This document shows, piece after piece, positions 1 to 5,771 of a stretch of DNA of 7,421 bases. Both the position numbers and the translations under genes were made by a program. The DNA is from JBCCRH01 sp039208045. Its GTDB lineage: Bacteria; Bacteroidota; Bacteroidia; Chitinophagales; Saprospiraceae. The notes beneath the pieces were generated by a model, which did not search any database, was not told where the DNA came from, and worked only from the letters and a program-made list of their open reading frames with translations. Location: the NCBI GenBank assembly GCA_039208045.1, contig JBCCRH010000324.1:1-7421 (forward strand), in the 5' to 3' direction. The number at the start of each line of letters is the position of its first letter. Position 1 is the stretch's first letter.

Positions 1-726
1 GCAAGGGTCTTCCAGGCGAGTATTGATATACAAGATGTATTCGCCTTCCGCCCATTCTTCTTTAGGTATAAACTGCCAACTCTTTTCTTCCGCTCCAATG
101 CGAACCGCTCCTACTATCGGCTGATTCATTTTATCGGTCACGATGAGTCGCTGCAAAAGCGAGAGCCGATCTAGCATTTGAGGAAACTCTACTACAAAAG
201 GGGTGCGACTCCCCGCTTCGGGAACGCTCAAAAACCAAGCTTCTTTATTTGGCGTAAGCCGGTCTGTTGCACTTACGTGAAATGCCTTTGTGTACCCTTT
301 ATCCATCGCGACTCCCTCCACATCCTCTAGTTGCCCAACAACCAATTTATACTCCTTACCCGCCTGCAAGGCTCGCCCCATTTGTGCATTGGCCTGAAGG
401 CCTGTTTTCACCCGTGCCGGGTCGAGAATAAGGGTCAATTGCAATTGTTCTCGATCCCATAATTCGTGGACATTATCAAAAATGGCCCCGACGATTTCTT
501 GGCCTTGCTCATCTACTAGTTTGATTTTTTCCAAATTGCCAATAGGCTTCATGGGCTTAGAGAATTGGATATACATCCGCAGCAAATTTTCCGGCAAAGT
601 ATCCGCAGAAGGGAATACAGCCGTCACCCTTGGCGACTGTATTCCTTGTTCTACATTGGCGTTTTGACACGAAAAGTGGGCCAAAGAAAAGGATAAACCG
701 ATGAACACGATCAATGCTTTTCTCAT
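1..726 (-). CDS. Ig-like (SbsA/Big_5-type) surface lipoprotein, C-terminus beyond the left edge
   Basis: An open frame of 242 codons runs from ATG at 726 off the window at base 1, so the C-terminus is missing. The N-terminus MRKALIVFIGLSFSLAHFSC is a short signal peptide ending in a plausible lipobox (Cys20; the -3 residue is His, which is unusual), so the protein is probably a lipoprotein. Residues 33-60 (RVTAVFPSADTLPENLLRMY, then FSKPM) have the opening strand pattern of SbsA/Big_5-like Ig domains. The stretch LWDREQLQLTLILDPARVKTGL (89-110) and the following LQAGKEYKLVV match my recollection of an uncharacterised family found in Bacteroidota and Planctomycetes. A second domain of similar layout seems to begin near residue 165 and closes with a 'NTRLEDPC' strand at the edge. 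It starts 4 bases after the stop of the upstream lipoprotein gene, so translation is probably coupled. Family assignment is from pattern memory; the molecular role is unknown. Confidence 0.8.
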   Translation of the reverse strand, partial: MRKALIVFIGLSFSLAHFSCQNANVEQGIQSPRVTAVFPSADTLPENLLRMYIQFSKPMKPIGNLEKIKLVDEQGQEIVGAIFDNVHELWDREQLQLTLILDPARVKTGLQANAQMGRALQAGKEYKLVVGQLEDVEGVAMDKGYTKAFHVSATDRLTPNKEAWFLSVPEAGSRTPFVVEFPQMLDRLSLLQRLIVTDKMNQPIVGAVRIGAEEKSWQFIPKEEWAEGEYILYINTRLEDPC

Positions 727-730
727 CTTC

Positions 731-2047
731 TTATCGACCCATATTCGCAGAAGTCAGCTCCGGATAGCCTTCCATCTGCTTCGTCATATCGTGGTATTTT
801 TTAGTCATTTGCTGCGCTTCCGGGTAGCGATAGTCAGGGAAATCATACTCTGAGATAAAATCACTTAGGCGGAGAAAGGAACCCACCATCGTAGAAATCA
901 GGTCGATCTCTCCTGTCTCCATATTCCGGCGAATCGTGCCAATAAATTGCGGATTCTGAATATCTACGTGCATAATATTAGCGGTTGGTAGCTCTTGCAT
1001 TCCGGCTAAACCAGTAGGTGCCATCGCTTGCTGTCCGGCCATTCCATTCCCCTTGGCTCCTTCGAGTACCGACTGAAAAGGCACCATCGTTGCCCCCCTA
1101 TTCTTGTGAGTAACCAAAAGGTTTTTGCTTATACTTCCGTCAAATCCCTGCACATTTACCATCAACATATCAACGGGTGTATTGCCATAGCCTAGCTCCG
1201 CGATGGTTTTGCCTTTTATGGCAGCACCTGCTTTAATATCTGCTGTGGGTATAGTCACCAAAGGCGTACACGTGTAAGTAGCCATCAGCGTAGATACGCC
1301 ATTTATCTCGTCAAAAAGCATGGTACGAATCGGGGCACGGGTTTCATTTTGGGTATGAACGGCATGATAGATTTCAATGCTTTCAACCGACTCCTGGGTA
1401 TCATTGAAAGGATATGGAATCTTTCTTACGGTAGAGGCAAATTCGCTATTGGTTAAGCCGGCTACATAGATAAATCCATCATTATAGTCAATATCGGTAA
1501 TGGAAAGGGCGCTGGCAGGCGTTTCTTTCCAGAATACTAAGTCGGAAGAAGCAGGGTTCTTGATCGTCGTGCTGGTGCTGTTAGTCGCATTGATTTCTAG
1601 CAAGCGGATGGCTTGTGTGGCAGGGTGTACGATGGCGATTACAGCTGCTGCATCTGGCTGATGGCCCATTCTGATAGCAACATAAGCTTCCTGACTTAGT
1701 GGGTGCATCTTCATATCATTCACAATGACATCTCTCGGTGCAATGCCAAGTTTTTCGGCTACCATGACATCAAAACCTTCCATATTAAAAGGAATCGGGT
1801 CTTGCAGTGGTGTAGCTTCTGTTTTTACGGCATGTATCTTTGCTGCTTTGCTGTCGCCTATGAATAGGTCGTTATCTGGCCCAAATGCTAAAACAGTAGC
1901 GCCAGGTATTTTGTATTGATCGAGCTTAGGAGCAGCAGCTTCCGCCGTCTCTTCAGTAGGTGCGTTTTCATTAGCTGCTTGTTCGCAACTGCTTAATAGC
2001 AGGCCAGCAAACAACAATAAGACCAAAGAAAATCTCATGTAATGCAT
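731..2047 (-). CDS. Uncharacterised lipoprotein, beta-propeller-like
   Basis: The 438-residue protein has a clear lipoprotein signal: a hydrophobic stretch at 6-18 followed by LLSSC with Cys21 as the acylated residue, then an acidic Ala/Glu-rich linker (22-40). The alternative start Met4 (ATG at 2036-2038) gives a more ordinary signal peptide (MRFSLVLLLFAG) and may be the real one; neither start has a Shine-Dalgarno sequence. The body has repeated beta-rich units of the form 'position in genome of meaning': YKIPGATVLAFGPDNDLFIGD (45-65), ITDIDYNDGFIYVAGLTNSEF (183-203), IRTMLFDEINGVSTLMATYTC (240-260). These resemble NHL/WD-like propeller blades, but I could not count blades reliably. A Met/Gly/Gln-rich loop lies at 332-351 and the C-terminus is polar with many Tyr and Met. 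It follows the porin gene by 21 bases and precedes the Ig-like lipoprotein by 4, so it is the middle gene of an operon and probably sits at the outer membrane beside the porin. I do not recognise a named family. Confidence 0.85.
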   Translation of the reverse strand: MHYMRFSLVLLLFAGLLLSSCEQAANENAPTEETAEAAAPKLDQYKIPGATVLAFGPDNDLFIGDSKAAKIHAVKTEATPLQDPIPFNMEGFDVMVAEKLGIAPRDVIVNDMKMHPLSQEAYVAIRMGHQPDAAAVIAIVHPATQAIRLLEINATNSTSTTIKNPASSDLVFWKETPASALSITDIDYNDGFIYVAGLTNSEFASTVRKIPYPFNDTQESVESIEIYHAVHTQNETRAPIRTMLFDEINGVSTLMATYTCTPLVTIPTADIKAGAAIKGKTIAELGYGNTPVDMLMVNVQGFDGSISKNLLVTHKNRGATMVPFQSVLEGAKGNGMAGQQAMAPTGLAGMQELPTANIMHVDIQNPQFIGTIRRNMETGEIDLISTMVGSFLRLSDFISEYDFPDYRYPEAQQMTKKYHDMTKQMEGYPELTSANMGR

Positions 2048-2068
2048 AAGTAGATTTATTTATAGTGA

Positions 2069-3508
2069 TTAAAAGATTAAAGTGAGTGTTGGTGTAAATT
2101 GGAAAATGGGCTCGGATGCACCAGATTGCTCCACAAAATCTCCTGCGGTGAAATAGGTGCTTCGAATATCAAAGGATACGTAGCGATTGTAGGTGTATTT
2201 GACAAAAAGGCCAACCGTATTGCCAATGTGCCGATCGCTTGTACCAGTAGCGGGTCGGGTCTGAAAGCGCGGTGGAGAATAGAAGCCATCCTGCTTAGAT
2301 GACCTGTAGAAGGTCGCAAACTCAATATTGACCATCCATTGTTTGGTAGGGAAAAAGATAAAAGCAGGATGGACGCTGAATAAATTAACAGGCGTATTGA
2401 CCCCTGCCAGGCTATAGATACTTGGATTAACGAACATGGGATTAAAGCTATTCAAGTTGCTATCACCTAGTTCGCTATCGCCGGAGGACCAATCGAGCTT
2501 AAAGCCAATCGTTGGTTTCCATTTCTTATGACCAAAGGTATACTTCCAATCCGCTTCAAAATTGAAGGCTTGAATCGTGTTCCCTCCTATCTCTCCAAAT
2601 TGATAGATCAGCTCGGTATTGTATCGAAAACGTTGCCCAATGGGCCCGTGGCTACGAATGCCAATACTGTGACGGGTTTCTTCCCCAACGACATCGCTGA
2701 AAGCCGCTTGTTCGGACTGAAAGCCGATGTAGTAGACGTCTATTTTATTGCTGGCTGTTTGCGAAACGCTAAGTTGTGTGTAGACGCCCCAGAGTTGAGG
2801 ATCACCCCCTCCTTCTTCGAAGAAGTTGAAAGCATTGTCAAAGGCTTGAAACCCAACTTGCACTTCTTTACCATAAAACACATCAACCTTCAACTGCTCG
2901 CTAGTGAAGGCCAGTTTACCCAAATCAAAACTACGCCTGATATTTGGGCCCACCTGCAAATCAACCAAACGCCCCGCTCCCAGCTTCAACTCTTGCCGGC
3001 CAAAGCGAAAGGACACTCGATTTTCAGCTAGCGGCACCTCCACTTCCACAAAACCCTGATGCCAATCCAAATCGTCCGATTGTAAGAACACCGCTCCATC
3101 GGTTTTGTACCCATGATACAATTCTCCAAAAAACCTTAGGTATTTTCCAAAATGCCAGTCGGTATGCAGACTCAATCGCTGACTGTAGTAATTCTGGTTA
3201 TTATCAGCTATCCAATTATTATTGGTGAAATGCTCAAAGCGGGGACGAAAAGAACCGCCTATGCTTAAGTAGCTCGTTCGAGAAGCGTGAAGTGGAATAA
3301 ATTTGAGGCGTTCTATCCCTTTTGACGGAAGGCTATCCTTCAAAAAAGAATAGTCTTCGGCTGCTCTTTCTTCCTTAATAGGATGAGGAGCTTGAGCGAT
3401 AGCAGGGGAAGGGCCCCCTAAAAGCAGCAAAAAGAATAGAATAAGAATATGGTTGGCACCAAAAAATAGAAAGGCTTCAAGTATAGATGAACTAGTAAGG
3501 TGTCTCAT
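2069..3508 (-). CDS. Outer-membrane porin of the alginate-export family
   Basis: This 479-residue protein has a hydrophobic signal segment (about 21-38, ILILFFLLLLGGPSPAIA) with likely cleavage near Ala38; the n-region before it is unusually long (about 20 residues), but no other ATG lies nearby. The rest is a beta-barrel. Strands alternate polar and aromatic residues (SIGGSFRPRFEHF at 82-94, LRFFGELYHGY at 124-134), and the chain ends in Phe, the usual outer-membrane signature. The motif FRFGRQELKLGAGRLVD (167-183) and SSGDSELGD...NSFNPMF (341-359) are characteristic of the Alginate_exp family (PF13372), as is the length. Family members are passive channels for anionic polysaccharides or other small substrates; the name should not be read as proof that alginate is the substrate, because no lyase or polysaccharide synthesis gene is visible. 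It is the first gene of a probable operon with two lipoproteins. Confidence 0.88.
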   Translation of the reverse strand: MRHLTSSSILEAFLFFGANHILILFFLLLLGGPSPAIAQAPHPIKEERAAEDYSFLKDSLPSKGIERLKFIPLHASRTSYLSIGGSFRPRFEHFTNNNWIADNNQNYYSQRLSLHTDWHFGKYLRFFGELYHGYKTDGAVFLQSDDLDWHQGFVEVEVPLAENRVSFRFGRQELKLGAGRLVDLQVGPNIRRSFDLGKLAFTSEQLKVDVFYGKEVQVGFQAFDNAFNFFEEGGGDPQLWGVYTQLSVSQTASNKIDVYYIGFQSEQAAFSDVVGEETRHSIGIRSHGPIGQRFRYNTELIYQFGEIGGNTIQAFNFEADWKYTFGHKKWKPTIGFKLDWSSGDSELGDSNLNSFNPMFVNPSIYSLAGVNTPVNLFSVHPAFIFFPTKQWMVNIEFATFYRSSKQDGFYSPPRFQTRPATGTSDRHIGNTVGLFVKYTYNRYVSFDIRSTYFTAGDFVEQSGASEPIFQFTPTLTLIF

Positions 3509-3540
3509 TTTGGAACTTTTACGCCAACGATCAGCTCCTA

Positions 3541-3548
3541 CAAAATTA
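3541..3548 (-). promoter_or_regulatory. Bacteroidota -7 promoter element upstream of the porin
   Basis: Read on the minus strand the bases are TAATTTTG, an exact match to the Bacteroidota -7 consensus TAnnTTTG, 32 bases before the porin ATG. A start site about 7 bases downstream would give a leader of roughly 25 nt. No good TTG -33 element is visible at the usual 19-21 base distance, so the call rests on the -7 match and position alone. Confidence 0.5.
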
Positions 3549-3567
3549 GGCGACCTAATAGCCTAAT
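3545..3567. promoter_or_regulatory. ATTAGG/CCTAAT repeats overlapping the porin promoter (possible operator)
   Basis: ATTAGG (3545-3550) and CCTAAT (3554-3559) form a perfect inverted repeat with a 3-base spacer. A second CCTAAT follows at 3562-3567, and a degenerate CCTAG at 3575-3579. The first half-site overlaps the -7 element, a position where a bound repressor would block transcription of the porin operon. Half-sites this short and AT-rich could arise by chance, so the operator role is an inference. Confidence 0.35.
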
Positions 3568-3743
3568 CCATTAACCTAGATTAAGAGATGTTCTTACGCC
3601 TATGACGATAGCTATCAGAGAAGCCGCTATAGGGTATTACATTGTTCAGGCTTTGCTCCATTGGGAAATAGTTGCATTCAATAGTATAGCAATTATTTAA
3701 CGCAAAGAAAATTTTGACTGAGTAAAAAGAAACCTCGATAAAG

Positions 3744-3765
3744 CATTGCCACCACAGGTGGAATG
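3744..3765 (-). terminator. Hairpin downstream of the nitronate monooxygenase gene
   Basis: CATT-G-CCACC, loop ACA, GGTGG-AATG forms a 9-bp stem with a single bulged G. It begins 27 bases after the stop codon of the minus-strand gene. A T-rich stretch (TTTCTTTTT on the minus strand, 3723-3731) follows only after about 12 bases, so this is a weak candidate for an intrinsic terminator; it may instead protect the 3' end of the mRNA. Confidence 0.35.
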
Positions 3766-3791
3766 GCATCAAGCGGAGCTTTTGTACTTTC

Positions 3792-4772
3792 TCAAGAATA
3801 GCGTTGTAGCAACTGTTGCTGTTCCTTAATGGCCCCTACAAACTCCATTTTCAGCCGATCAATAAGCTGCGCTACGGGAATGGTGTCTTTAATCGTAGCG
3901 ACCCCCTGCCCTGCTGACCAGATGGTTTTCCAGGCTTTGGCTTCCGCCTCCGCAGCATCCAGCTCTTTACCAAAATCAATTCTTGATTTTAGGCCCCACA
4001 TTTCCTGGGTAATGCCCATTGCTTCTAAGCTTGGCCGCAGAAAATTAGCATTTACCCCAGAGATCGCCGCTGTATATACAATATCACTCGTTCCTGACGC
4101 TATAATCATATTGCGATAAGCTTCATTAGCCTTACTTTCATCTACATTGATAAAGCGAGTACCCATATAGGCCAAGTCCGCTCCCATTTGCATGGCTGCT
4201 GCAATATCGCGTCCATTGCTCAGGCATCCACTCAGGAGGATAGTACCATCGAATATATTACGCACCTCTTGTATAAAAGGCATGGGATTAAGCGTGCCAG
4301 CATGCCCTCCTGCGCCAGCAGCTACACAAATCAGGCCATCCACACCCGCATCTGCTGCTTTCTGGGCATGGCGCAGCTTGATGACATCGTGGAAAACCAA
4401 GCCTCCATAACTATGTACTGCCTCAATTACTTCGTGTACTGCTCCCAGGGAGGTGATTACAATGGGTACTTTATGCTTTACGCATACCTCCAAGTCAGCC
4501 CTTAAGCGGGGATTCGAATGATGCACGATCAAGTTCACGCCATAGGGAGCAGCAGGCTTTTCCTGCTCTTGATCGTGCGCCGCGAGCGCTGCTTTTATCT
4601 CCGTCAACCATTGATCAAAACCCGCTGTCGTCCGCTGATTTAGGGCAGGGAAAGTACCTACTACCCCATTTTTACAAGTTTCAATCACCAGCTTAGGGCC
4701 AGAGATAAGAAACATAGGCGCTGCTACTGCTGGTAGCGATAGTTGGTTCATAAAGGGATGCTTATTTGTCAT
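3792..4772 (-). CDS. Nitronate monooxygenase-family FMN-dependent oxidoreductase
   Basis: This 326-residue protein has the TIM-barrel pattern of the nitronate monooxygenase (2-nitropropane dioxygenase, NPD) family, which uses FMN and oxygen to oxidise alkyl nitronates. Visible motifs are the first strand PAVAAPMFLISGPKLV (14-29), the NGVVGTFPALN turn (35-45), YGVNLIVH (77-84), the phosphate-binding AGAGGHAG (152-159) with the family's conserved His157, and GADLAYMGTRFI (197-208). In place of the common GG(I/V) before the last flavin loop it reads LLSGCLSNG (179-187), so it belongs to a divergent subgroup and the true substrate is uncertain. Length is normal for the family. Met1 (4772) has an A-rich upstream; Met8 (ATG at 4749-4751) is an alternative close to the usual family start. 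It is cytoplasmic, transcribed alone, divergently from the NTF2-like gene, with large palindromes in the shared promoter region. Confidence 0.9.
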   Translation of the reverse strand: MTNKHPFMNQLSLPAVAAPMFLISGPKLVIETCKNGVVGTFPALNQRTTAGFDQWLTEIKAALAAHDQEQEKPAAPYGVNLIVHHSNPRLRADLEVCVKHKVPIVITSLGAVHEVIEAVHSYGGLVFHDVIKLRHAQKAADAGVDGLICVAAGAGGHAGTLNPMPFIQEVRNIFDGTILLSGCLSNGRDIAAAMQMGADLAYMGTRFINVDESKANEAYRNMIIASGTSDIVYTAAISGVNANFLRPSLEAMGITQEMWGLKSRIDFGKELDAAEAEAKAWKTIWSAGQGVATIKDTIPVAQLIDRLKMEFVGAIKEQQQLLQRYS

Positions 4773-4810
4773 TTTGTTTCAATTTTATTTGGTGAAATCA
4801 ATCTTCAGAC

Positions 4811-4863
4811 TATACTGACGATTAATTGGTTTGCCACATGCAAACCAGTTAATGTGCAGTATA
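4811..4863. repeat. 53-bp imperfect palindrome, probable operator
   Basis: Two 24-base arms around a 5-base centre (CACAT, 4835-4839) match at 20 of 24 positions. The outer 7 bases TATACTG/CAGTATA are perfect, the next 3 do not pair, and the inner 14 (ATTAATTGGTTTGC against GCAAACCAGTTAAT) have a single mismatch. The perfect core is TGGTTTGC-N5-GCAAACCA. Dyad symmetry of this quality between divergent genes is typical of a site for a dimeric helix-turn-helix regulator; the family of the regulator cannot be read from the site. Confidence 0.75.
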
Positions 4864-4868
4864 TACTG
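4857..4868. repeat. Perfect 12-bp palindrome CAGTATATACTG
   Basis: CAGTATATACTG is fully self-complementary. Its left half is also the outer arm of the 53-bp palindrome, and TATACTG recurs at 4811-4817, so the motif appears as one full and one half copy flanking the first operator. Confidence 0.7.
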
Positions 4869-4871
4869 TAC

Positions 4872-4903
4872 CAAAGTAGTTTGCAATGGTGCAAACCACT
4901 TTG
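4872..4903. repeat. 32-bp imperfect palindrome, second copy of the GTTTGC operator
   Basis: The arms CAAAGTAGTTTGCA (4872-4885) and TGCAAACCACTTTG (4890-4903) pair at 13 of 14 positions around a 4-base centre, ATGG. It shares GTTTGC/GCAAAC with the first repeat, and GCAAACCA occurs in the same orientation in both (4840-4847 and 4891-4898). The centres of the two repeats are about 50 bp apart, close to five helical turns, so two dimers could bind on the same face of the DNA. Confidence 0.72.
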
Positions 4904-4960
4904 CGTCATGTATATTATTTTCAAAATTCCTCTTGTAATTCACTGATTAACAAAAAGTAT

Positions 4961-5422
4961 ATGAAACTGTTACTTATTTTCCTCCCCTTTTTATCTCCAT
5001 TAATGATCGTTGCGCAAAGCCTCCCGCTTAACACATCGGACAGCTCGCTAGAAAGCGAAATCGAAACAATGGATAGCCTACTATTTGACGTTGCCTTCAA
5101 TACCTGCGATATAGAACTGTTTAAATCAATACTGGTAGAAGGCCTTGAATTTTACGATGATCGAACGGGCCTCAATACAGATATTAGTAAAGAGTATGCT
5201 GCTGTTGAGGATAAGTGTTCTCAACCCTTTTCTGTTACCCGTAAGCTGATCAAGCATACCATCCATCCCTTAGGTGAGTATGGAGCGGTACAAATGGGTA
5301 CCCATATTTTCCTTAATGATAGTAAAGTAGTACAGTCTGCCGAGTTTGTCACCATTTGGGAGCGTCGGGAGCAATCGTGGGTAGTGAAGCGAGCGGTGAG
5401 TTATGACCATAAGGATATGTAG
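4961..5422 (+). CDS. Exported NTF2-like (DUF4440/SnoaL-type) protein
   Basis: The 153-residue product starts with a signal peptide (MKLLLIFLPFLSPLMIVAQS) probably cleaved near Ala18-Gln19. The frame extends upstream to an ATG at 4886, but that start would put the signal peptide internally and begin inside an operator palindrome, so 4961 is preferred; it has an A-rich leader (AACAAAAAGTAT). The mature part reads as a compact alpha+beta NTF2-like fold: helix SLESEIETMDSLLFDVAFNTCD (29-50), then LEFYDDRTGLNTDI (62-75), and the closing strands AVQMGTHIFL (109-118), SAEFVTIWERREQSWVVKRAVSYDH (126-150). This matches small DUF4440-type proteins of Bacteroidota. Members bind small molecules or have enzyme activity, but no ligand can be named here. 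Divergent from the nitronate monooxygenase and possibly co-regulated with it. Confidence 0.85.
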   Translation: MKLLLIFLPFLSPLMIVAQSLPLNTSDSSLESEIETMDSLLFDVAFNTCDIELFKSILVEGLEFYDDRTGLNTDISKEYAAVEDKCSQPFSVTRKLIKHTIHPLGEYGAVQMGTHIFLNDSKVVQSAEFVTIWERREQSWVVKRAVSYDHKDM

Positions 5423-5428
5423 TACCGT

Positions 5429-5467
5429 TTTTACTAAGGTGAGTAGTAAAATAGTACCAAATTTTTT
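5429..5467 (+). terminator. Likely intrinsic terminator of the NTF2-like gene
   Basis: TTTTACTA (5429-5436), a 7-base loop and TAGTAAAA (5444-5451) form a perfect 8-bp stem just after the TAG stop. GTAC at 5422-5425 and 5454-5457 can add an outer stem. A run of six T follows at 5462-5467. The stem is AT-rich and so weak, but the order stem then T-run in the right orientation supports termination. Confidence 0.45.
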
Positions 5468-5507
5468 AGTTTCTGAAGTTTTTCTTTCCAGTGAGTGATA
5501 AAATAGT
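5439..5507. repeat. Two imperfect 17-bp direct repeats, 52 bp apart
   Basis: GTGAGTAGTAAAATAGT (5439-5455) and GTGAGTGATAAAATAGT (5491-5507) agree at 15 of 17 bases. Each is followed about 28-31 bases on by TTTCTG (5470-5475 and 5519-5524), which suggests degenerate duplication of a unit of about 50 bp. The second unit also holds a small hairpin CAGAAA-AATA-TTTCTG (5509-5524). Confidence 0.55.
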
Positions 5508-5539
5508 TCAGAAAAATATTTCTGTTTAAGTTGATAAAG

Positions 5540-5547
5540 TAAATTTG
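5540..5547 (+). promoter_or_regulatory. Bacteroidota -7 promoter element, candidate for the SusC gene
   Basis: TAAATTTG fits TAnnTTTG exactly. No convincing TTG lies 19-21 bases upstream. If used, the transcript would begin near 5553 and carry a leader of about 220 nt that includes the whole palindromic element before the SusC start codon. Confidence 0.4.
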
Positions 5548-5598
5548 AATAATGTGATTCTGTAAATAGCAGAATATTGTTTTAAATGACGCTTTAGC

Positions 5599-5741
5599 AC
5601 CCTGTAGCAAAAGTAAGTTTTAGGGCCACGCGGATTACAAATCCACTGAGCGCGGGCCTAGCTTTACGGAAAAAAGCCTAGCACGCGCCCAGCGGATTTG
5701 TAATCCGCTGTAGTGTATTAAATAAACTTTTGTTACAGGGT
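5599..5741. repeat. 143-bp MITE-like palindromic element
   Basis: ACCCTGTAGCAAAAGT (5599-5614) and ACTTTTGTTACAGGGT (5726-5741) are inverted repeats matching at 15 of 16 bases. They enclose a GC-rich inner hairpin (5630-5708) that contrasts with the AT-rich flanks. Size, terminal repeats and lack of coding capacity suggest a miniature inverted-repeat element or a REP-like unit mobilised in trans. No flanking target-site duplication is visible, and copy number in the genome cannot be judged from one window. Confidence 0.6.
5630..5708. repeat. Long GC-rich hairpin inside the element
   Basis: GCGGATTACAAATCC (5630-5644) and GGATTTGTAATCCGC (5694-5708) are a perfect 15-bp inverted repeat. Pairing continues inward with single mismatches through CTG/CAG (5646-5648 with 5690-5692) and GCGCG/CGCGC (5650-5654 with 5684-5688), then CTAG/CTAG near the loop, giving a stem of roughly 30 bp. 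GCCTAGC also occurs as a direct repeat at 5656-5662 and 5676-5682. As RNA this would be a very stable structure upstream of the SusC gene. Confidence 0.75.
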
Positions 5742-5771
5742 ATTTGGTGGCAATCAACTTAAACTATAATT

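Larger units (their letters stand above)
3509..3791. other. Intergenic region between nitronate monooxygenase and porin genes
   Basis: These 283 bases separate two minus-strand genes. They hold a hairpin just past the nitronate monooxygenase stop, a perfect 10-bp palindrome GATAGCTATC at 3607-3616, and the putative porin promoter with its half-sites. A 63-codon minus-strand frame here (3772-3581) has a composition rich in Trp, Cys, Tyr and Asn, with no family pattern, and I do not regard it as a gene. Confidence 0.6.
4773..4960. promoter_or_regulatory. Divergent promoter region with clustered operators
   Basis: These 188 bases separate the divergently transcribed nitronate monooxygenase and NTF2-like genes. 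Two large inverted repeats occupy 4811-4903, about 38 bases before one start codon and 57 before the other. I found no exact TAnnTTTG element on either strand; the nearest is TTGGTTTG at 4826-4833, which lies inside the first repeat. The layout suggests one regulator controlling both genes, but promoters could not be placed. Confidence 0.5.
5423..5771. other. Intergenic region before the SusC gene
   Basis: This 349-base gap has no credible gene on either strand. In order it holds the terminator-like hairpin, the duplicated 17-bp motif, a -7 promoter match, and the 143-bp palindromic element, ending 30 bases before the transporter start codon. Confidence 0.7.

Noticed and set aside
2528..3031. 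167-codon plus-strand frame opposite the porin
   Set aside because: It lies wholly antisense to a well-supported beta-barrel gene and has no family-like motifs; a shadow frame.
3581..3772. 63-codon minus-strand frame in the gap before the porin
   Set aside because: Rich in Trp, Cys, Tyr and Asn, with no recognisable domain or convincing signal peptide, and it overlaps the hairpin after the nitronate monooxygenase gene; most likely non-coding.
4811..4903. CRISPR array or tandem repeat
   Set aside because: The repeats are two inverted dyads with half-site symmetry, not regularly spaced direct repeats with spacers.
4886..4960. Upstream ATG extending the NTF2-like protein by 25 residues
   Set aside because: It starts inside the second operator palindrome and would place a clear signal peptide internally; the ATG at 4961 fits an exported protein.
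5590..5751. Target-site duplication around the palindromic element
   Set aside because: The flanks TTTAGC and ATTTGG do not form a direct repeat, so a classic DDE-transposase insertion is not supported.
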